A stretch of 64,000 nucleotides of DNA. It comes from Trachythela sp. YZ-2020. Lineage: Eukaryota > Cnidaria > Anthozoa > Malacalcyonacea > Clavulariidae. The stretch lies in contig JADLSH010000190.1 of assembly GCA_016169945.1 (NCBI GenBank), positions 868,001-932,000 of the forward strand. Reading direction: 5' to 3'. Position 1 is the stretch's first letter; each line of letters opens with the position of its first letter. This document shows positions 59,401 through 64,000 of the stretch, piece after piece. The translations under genes and the position numbers were made by a program. Under the pieces are notes generated by a model. That model saw only the letters and a list, made by a program, of their open reading frames with translations. It was not told where the DNA came from and ran no database searches.

Positions 59401-62400
59401 AATAAGATGGCCTAGATGGTCAAAAAGGCCCATCAATGGCCCGATATTATATTTTTGTTTGATAAATGTCCTGTCAAATCCAAAATTTGGATTTGATATG
59501 GGAATTGGCAGGGGTGCGCACCTCCCTGCACCCCCAGTAAATCCATTACCTTTCAACTCTGCGACCAGGGTTCGATTCGTGCAATATGCAGTTTTTTGGT
59601 TATAATTTTTGCTTGAGTCGCGTGTGAGAAGAGTGCTTCCAGTTTGACTCTACCAAACACCGCAGGTTTCCTCAGTGATTAGTCAATAAGGGATCATCCT
59701 TACTGGATCTCTGGGGAGAACAGTTAAAGATTGATAGGTCTATCTAGTCTAAATAAAGCTAGTTTAACTTTAGGTTTCCTCCTGTAGTAACACTGGATCA
59801 ATAAGAGATGACTCTTACTGGACTTCTAGGGAGAACAGTTTGGAACTGATAGAGCTATCCAGTATAAATAAAGTTAGTTTAGTTTAGGTTTCCTCCTGTA
59901 GTAACACTGGATCAATAAGAGATGGCTCTTACTGAACCTCTAGGGAGAACATTTTAGAACTGATAGAGCTATTGAGTGTAAATAGAGTTTAATAAGTTTA
60001 GTTTAGCAGTGCAGTTGAAGTGTCAAGTATGCATTTTCTTCATAGTGGTGCAAATCCCAATATTCAGACGATTGAGACCGCGGAACTGAAGAAGAAGTCA
60101 TCAGAACGAAGGAAAATGCGGTTGGAGACTAGGGCCGAGGCAAGACGGAAAGCTATTGCCATGGCAATAGAAATTGAAAATCAAAAACTACAGGCAGCCC
60201 AAGCCGCAGAAGAATTGGATAAACGTAAAAAGCGAGGGTCGAGTAACACGGCCTCCCGGTCCGAATATATTCCTAATGACTCGTTTGAAGCTGATTTAGG
60301 TACGAAGCAGGGGGGGGGTTGCTTGATGAAAGTCATCGGGTTAGTACATGTGACTTTCATCTCTTCGACCGCCGTTCAATTCTTGCAATATGCTTTAAGA
60401 GACTCAGTCGTGTGTGAGAAGAATGCCTCCAGTTTGACTCTACCAGACACCACAGGTTTTCTTCGGGTACTCTGGTTTCCTCCTGTAGTAACACTGGATC
60501 AATAATTGATGATCTTTACTGCACCTCTGTTTAGACTATCCGATAGAGCTAGATCCAGTGTAAATAAAGTTAGTTTAGTTTATTGATTGTTGTTTTACTG
60601 AACATTTCTGTCCTAGGAATAAACAGTCCTTTCGGGGAATCGGATGAACGACCAGAAAGTCCACCAGATATGAATAATCCCTTCCTTGATGACCTTCGAG
60701 CAGCAGCAGCGGCCTCAGCTGTTGCAAGAGGTGATAGAAATCCATTTGATCCACCACCTCAAGTTGATCAAAGTACGTTATATATAGGGAGTGTTGATGA
60801 CACGATAGTTAGTGCATAGGCCTTTCACCTCTGTGGCTTGGTTTTGGTTCCTGCAATATGCAGTTGTCTGATTGCAATTTAACCTCATTCACATGTGAGA
60901 AGAATGCTTCCAGTTTGACTCTACCAAACATCACAGGTTTCCTTCTGGTACTCTGGTTTCCTCCTGAAGTAATACGGGAACAATAAGGGATGGACCTTAC
61001 TGGACCTCTAGGAAGAACAGTGTAGAACTGATAGAGTTATCCAGAATAAATAGGATTAGTTAACTTAGTTTAACTTAGTCGCTGGAGTTCCTTAACAAAA
61101 CTTTTTCAAATTCCTGTCAACTCATAACTTCACATTTTTCTCTTTACAAATTCAGAGTCCAGAGAACAACGGGCGAAGAAACACACGGAAATCTCGGAAC
61201 CGAGAAAGGAATTCTCCGAAGCGGAGATTGAGGAGTTAATACTGGAACATAATTTATATGACGAGAGTTTGAACAGTCTGGTTGTTGAATGTCATGGCAA
61301 AACACCGCTACATTATTCAATCATTGAAAAACGTGAAAATATCATCAACTGTTTCAAAGAGTTTGACGGTAAGTTGTTGGTTGGTTATTGAATGTGCCTT
61401 TCACCTCTGTGACCAGGGTTTGATTCCTGCAATATGCAGTTGTCAGATTAGAATTTCATCTCAGTCTCATGTGAGAAGAATGCTTCCAGTTTGACTCTAC
61501 CAAACACCGCAGGTTTTGTTCGGGTACTCTCACTGATTTCTTCCTGTACACTAGACAAAATAAGGAATGTCCCTTGCTGGATCTCGAGGGAGAACAGTTT
61601 AGATCCTTGGTCGGACCTCTACTCATGGTCTTAAAATAATTGAGGAGAAAGTGCTACCTTTACATTGACATCAGTAAAATGGTTAGACTTTCGCGTCTTC
61701 TCGGATAAGGACGTTAAAATCGTAGGTACCTCGGATCCCCTATCAATTGGGCAATAGCCTGTTGGGACATCCGCTCACCAATGAGTGAGAAACTCAATAA
61801 ACTCAAACTCAAAGAACTGATAGAGCTATCCTGTATAAATAAAGTTAGTAGATGGAATAATGAGCTACAGAGTCCTTGCGGTTGGTGCTCAGCAACTGGA
61901 CTCTGTAGCTCAGTTGGTTAGAGCGCTGCACCGGAATCGCAGGGCCGCAGGTTCAATTCCTGCCAGAGGGCCTAAGTTGCATTTTTCGCAACTGCTCCTG
62001 GCTAGGTCTAAAAAAATGTATTCCGTTCGAGTATTCCATCTACTGACACCTTCTACTATTAATCCCATCGAACGAAATGCCGAGAAAAATCCTTTATAAA
62101 TAAAGTTAGTTTAGTGTGTTTTTAAATCACTGCAATAAAAATATTTGAGTGTATGATATAACATCTCTAACGAATCAGTATTTAAAGAGAAACTCAACGT
62201 AAACGTTTACTCAATTATGGGTATTATTACCGCAGTATGACGACAACAATACGGTGTTGATTTCCTTTGTGTTGTGCTCATGAAGTATTAATGAATTTAA
62301 GATTGAAATGGAATAATTTTTGTATTATTTCAACATTATTCTCTCAGACATGGTAAGCAGTGGCGGGCGTCTTAATCTCGCCCCAGACTTCGACATTTGC

Positions 62401-64000
62401 GACAGTGAAGAACAGTCTGCGTTGGAGCATGCGCTCTTGACAGCACAATTTCGTTTGGCCGAGAGTATCTTAGAGGCTGGGGCGAATATCGACCTTCAAG
62501 ATTCTCAAGGCTGCAGTCTGATGTTGAAGACAATAAAACGTAAAGATGTTCCTAGTGCGTTGTTTTTGATTGAACATGGCGCTGATATCAAAGTGAGGTA
62601 CGAGATTGTTGCCGTGGTTGTGTCTGAACTAACCGAAAAAACTGTTCCTGACTAAGGGCATACCTATTACCATACACCTATACCATACCATACCATACCA
62701 TACCATACCATACCATACCATCATATCATATCATACCTTACCATACCATACCACACCATAACCATAACCATACCTAACCATACCATACCATGCCATACCA
62801 TACCATACTATACCATATCATGCCATATCATACCTTACCATACCTTACCATACCATACCATACCATACCATACCATACCATACCATACCATACCATACCA
62901 TACCACACCATAACCATACCACACCATAACCATAACTATAACCATACCATACCATACATAACATAACATACACTTTATTTACTCTCGAATTTACAGAGTA
63001 GCTCAAACAAATGAGCTAATATCTTCGAGCAAAATATACCATACCATACCATACCGTACCATACCATACCGTACCATACCATACCGTACCATACCATACC
63101 GTACTGTACCATACCGTACCACACCATACCACACCATACCATACGCTACCGTACCACACCGTACCGTACCATACCGTACCATACCATACCATACCATACC
63201 ATACCTAACCATACCATACCTAACCTAACCATACCATGCCATGCCATGCCATGCCATACCATACCATGCCTGCCATGCCATGCCATACCATACCATGCCA
63301 TACCATACCATGCCATACCATGCCATACCATGCCATACCATGCCTGCCATGCCATTCCATACCATACCATACCATACCATACCATGCCATGCCATGCCAT
63401 GCCATGCCATGCCATGCCATGCCATGCCATGCCATACCATACCATACCATGCCATGCCATACCATACCATACCATGCCATGCCATGCCATGCCATGCCAT
63501 GCCATGCCATGCCATGCCATACCATACCATACCATACCATACCATACCATAACCATACTACAGCAAGTATATTATATTTTAATCTTTAAATGTCCAATCA
63601 TTCTCTCTTACTCCAGAACGAAAGAAAATCAGTCATCGTTACAGCTCGCAATCAGCCATCGTCTTCAAGCAATCGTCGAGTCTCTATGTAAGAATGGTGC
63701 TGACCCCAATGTCAATGATCAACATGGCAATTGTCCTCTCTGGGCCGCCATGAAGAGCAGGCAGTTCGGAATTGCTGAAACTTTGGTTAGATGATTAAAA
63801 TGATATACTTGAAATTTGAACATATAAAAATATAAGCTGCCATGGTTTGTGTCTGAACTACATGAATATTGGGAAAATATACATTGAAGGAAGTGAATCT
63901 TTTATATTTTCAGGTCAGTCATGGAGGTGATACGAACGTCTGGCACAAAGGACCGAGTAATTGTACCCAGTCTCTTTTACATCGCGCGATCAACGAGAAA
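53433..64000 (+). CDS. ANKFY1: ANKFY1 (Rabankyrin-5), 5' part
   Basis: Endosomal Rab5 effector that normally has a BTB domain, ankyrin repeats and a C-terminal FYVE finger; the last part is beyond the window. Exons: 53433-53445, 54258-54453, 54587-54705, 54802-54937, 55082-55205, 55638-55787, 56647-56918, 57016-57144, 57571-57639, 57923-58077, 59103-59268, 60046-60299, 60617-60772, 61156-61368, 62348-62597, 63617-63785, 63914-64000 (continuing). All phases agree. Seen in order: N-terminal coiled coil (NHLSLLRQEYVKLQNKYVKL), BTB (YSDITVQFAGQKLRAHKFIM...RWVYTDRAE), BACK-like IKFYQTAEDIGADGL, then ankyrin repeats (FPLHLAIKHHREDV, SCLLHKAIERGDEFA, DSLLHLAAAQSRQNA, GETPLHAACRSG). Exons 60046-60299 and 60617-60772 encode a charged helical insert and a linker with two NPF motifs. 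Confidence 0.94.
55940..56190 (-). mobile_element. tRNA-derived SINE copy
   Basis: Tail (CTAAACTGTTCTCCATAGAA), body (AACCTGCAGTGTTTGGTAGA) and B-box-like head (TATTGCAGGAATCGAACTCC). In an ANKFY1 intron. Confidence 0.8.
56380..56566. mobile_element. MITE with AGAGTTGATGAGAGT ends
   Basis: GAGAATCAGAGTTGATGAGA at the left is mirrored by TCTCATCAACTCTCATTCTC at the right, with further nested TCATCAACTTT / GAGAGTTGATGA dyads inside. In an ANKFY1 intron just before exon 56647. Confidence 0.75.
57686..57837. mobile_element. MITE with TTTGCATAAC ends
   Basis: TTTGCATAAC (57686) and GTTATGCAAA (57828-57837) with CCATCCAGTCATGATCCAATG inside; same family as 22567-22699. In an ANKFY1 intron. Confidence 0.75.
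58292..58990. mobile_element. Head-to-head tRNA-like SINE split by a 444-bp MITE
   Basis: An inverted tRNA-like sequence (58292-58363) faces a direct one (from 58387: CTCTGTAGCTCAGTTGGTTA). The direct copy breaks at 58444 and resumes at 58889 (ATTCCTGCCAGAGGGCC, TTGCATTTTTCGCAACT). Between them lies an element with ends CTGCAGTGTGGATTATAACG and CGTTATAATCCGCACTGCGCAG. In the ANKFY1 intron 58078-59102. Confidence 0.8.
59555..60010 (+). mobile_element. tRNA-derived SINE with about three tandem tail units
   Basis: Head near 59565 (CTCTGCGACCAGGGTTCGATTC, an A/B-box-like stretch), body, then tail units starting near 59690, 59775 and 59888. It shows an intermediate stage between one-tail copies and long arrays. 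In the ANKFY1 intron before exon 60046. Confidence 0.85.
60310..60585 (+). mobile_element. tRNA-derived SINE copy
   Basis: Body CAGTTTGACTCTACCAGACA, CCTCCTGTAGTAACACTGG and one tail, starting within about 11 bp of the ANKFY1 exon end at 60299. Confidence 0.8.
60783..61080 (+). mobile_element. Near full-length tRNA-derived SINE (about 300 bp)
   Basis: The clearest copy: A-box-like GATAGTTAGTGCATAGGCC, B-box-like TTTTGGTTCCTGCAATATGC, body, one tail ending AATAGGATTAGTTAACTTAG. In the ANKFY1 intron 60773-61155. Confidence 0.85.
61375..61860 (+). mobile_element. tRNA-derived SINE, disrupted
   Basis: Head and body at 61375-61600 (GACCAGGGTTTGATTCCTGC), with the end of the tail reappearing at about 61810-61855 (CTGATAGAGCTATCCTGTAT), so about 210 bp of other sequence separates them. 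In an ANKFY1 intron. Confidence 0.7.
61860..62100 (+). mobile_element. tRNA-like SINE with inverted stub
   Basis: GAGCTACAGAGTCC (inverted stub) faces CTCTGTAGCTCAGTTGGTTA (61901), followed by a B box (GGTTCAATTCCTGCC), GGGCCTAAGTTGCATTTTTC and GCAACTGCTCCTGGCTAGG. Full-length counterpart of 58292-58990. The loop lacks the usual T33, so it is not a working tRNA gene. Confidence 0.8.
62655..62965. repeat. (TACCA)n pentamer satellite
   Basis: Mostly CCATA pentamers with TACCTTA and AACCATA variants, in the ANKFY1 intron 62598-63616. Confidence 0.95.
63037..63556. repeat. (TACCA/TACCG/TGCCA)n pentamer satellite with blocks of variants
   Basis: The first part (63037-63200) mixes TACCA with TACCG and CACCA, the second (63235-63555) alternates runs of TGCCA and TACCA. 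All six frames give long low-complexity open frames (MPCHAMPYHT, MVWYGMVW), which are artefacts. In the same ANKFY1 intron. Confidence 0.95.

Noticed and set aside
61899..61972. Possible tRNA gene (CTCTGTAGCTCAGTTGGTTA ... GGTTCAATTCC)
   Set aside because: The anticodon loop lacks T33, the acceptor stem is poor and the sequence continues into a SINE 3' domain shared with another locus. It is a SINE head.
63003..63794. Long MVWYGM / MPCHAM open frames
   Set aside because: Pentamer satellite read in every frame; only the 63617-63785 segment is an ANKFY1 exon.

Overview
This is intron-rich animal genomic DNA, not bacterial. Introns follow GT-AG rules, coding exons are short and keep phase across every junction I checked, and the space between exons is full of tRNA-derived SINEs, small inverted-repeat DNA transposons, minisatellites and simple repeats. 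The conserved genes fit an early-branching metazoan. I lean to a cnidarian, perhaps an anthozoan, from overall repeat style and AT-richness; that placement is an inference I cannot test here. A ciliary gene (MKS1) shows the animal makes cilia.

Layout. 1-16133 (+): 3' part of the gene for BLTP2/KIAA0100/Hobbit, a bridge-like lipid-transfer protein. Its largest visible intron (8179-13003) holds two complete intronless RING-TRAF zinc finger-Kelch genes on the same strand. 17058-23186 (-): a complete 21-exon MKS1 gene (562 codons), convergent with BLTP2. 24206-26648 (+): complete 7-exon phosphoserine phosphatase gene, divergent from MKS1. 27387-44221 (-): an array of nine further RING-TRAF-Kelch loci (six open, one frameshifted, one truncated pseudogene, one relic). 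45120-51146 (-): complete 11-exon PLBD2-like lysosomal phospholipase B-like gene, including a 13-nt microexon. 51523-52692 (+): PHETA/sesquipedalian PH-domain gene, head to head with PLBD2. 53433-64000 (+): 5' part of ANKFY1/Rabankyrin-5, running off the window.

The standout is the RING-TRAF-Kelch family: eleven loci in 36 kb, all without introns, in inverted orientation on either side of MKS1-PSPH. Each intact member joins a C3HC4 RING, a TRAF-type zinc-finger region, a short coiled coil and a six-bladed Kelch propeller, which is the layout of TRAF7 with Kelch in place of WD40. The RING/zinc-finger half is almost identical at DNA level among copies while the coiled coil and Kelch half diverge strongly, which suggests gene conversion of a shared ubiquitin-ligase module attached to varying recognition propellers. 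Three start types exist (MGQIYSFLGY, MAENN and MAxN), and the first carries an N-myristoylation pattern. Two members lack the zinc-finger and coiled-coil segment through internal deletions. Most upstream regions share a CCAAT box and a paired TGACCT motif, so the genes spread as DNA duplications with promoters rather than as retrocopies. A role as variable E3 ligases, for instance in innate defence, is plausible but only inferred.

Several neighbouring genes serve membrane traffic (BLTP2 at ER-plasma membrane contacts, PHETA and ANKFY1 on endosomes, PLBD2 in lysosomes), but they are ordinary separate genes and I see no sign that they form an operon-like unit.
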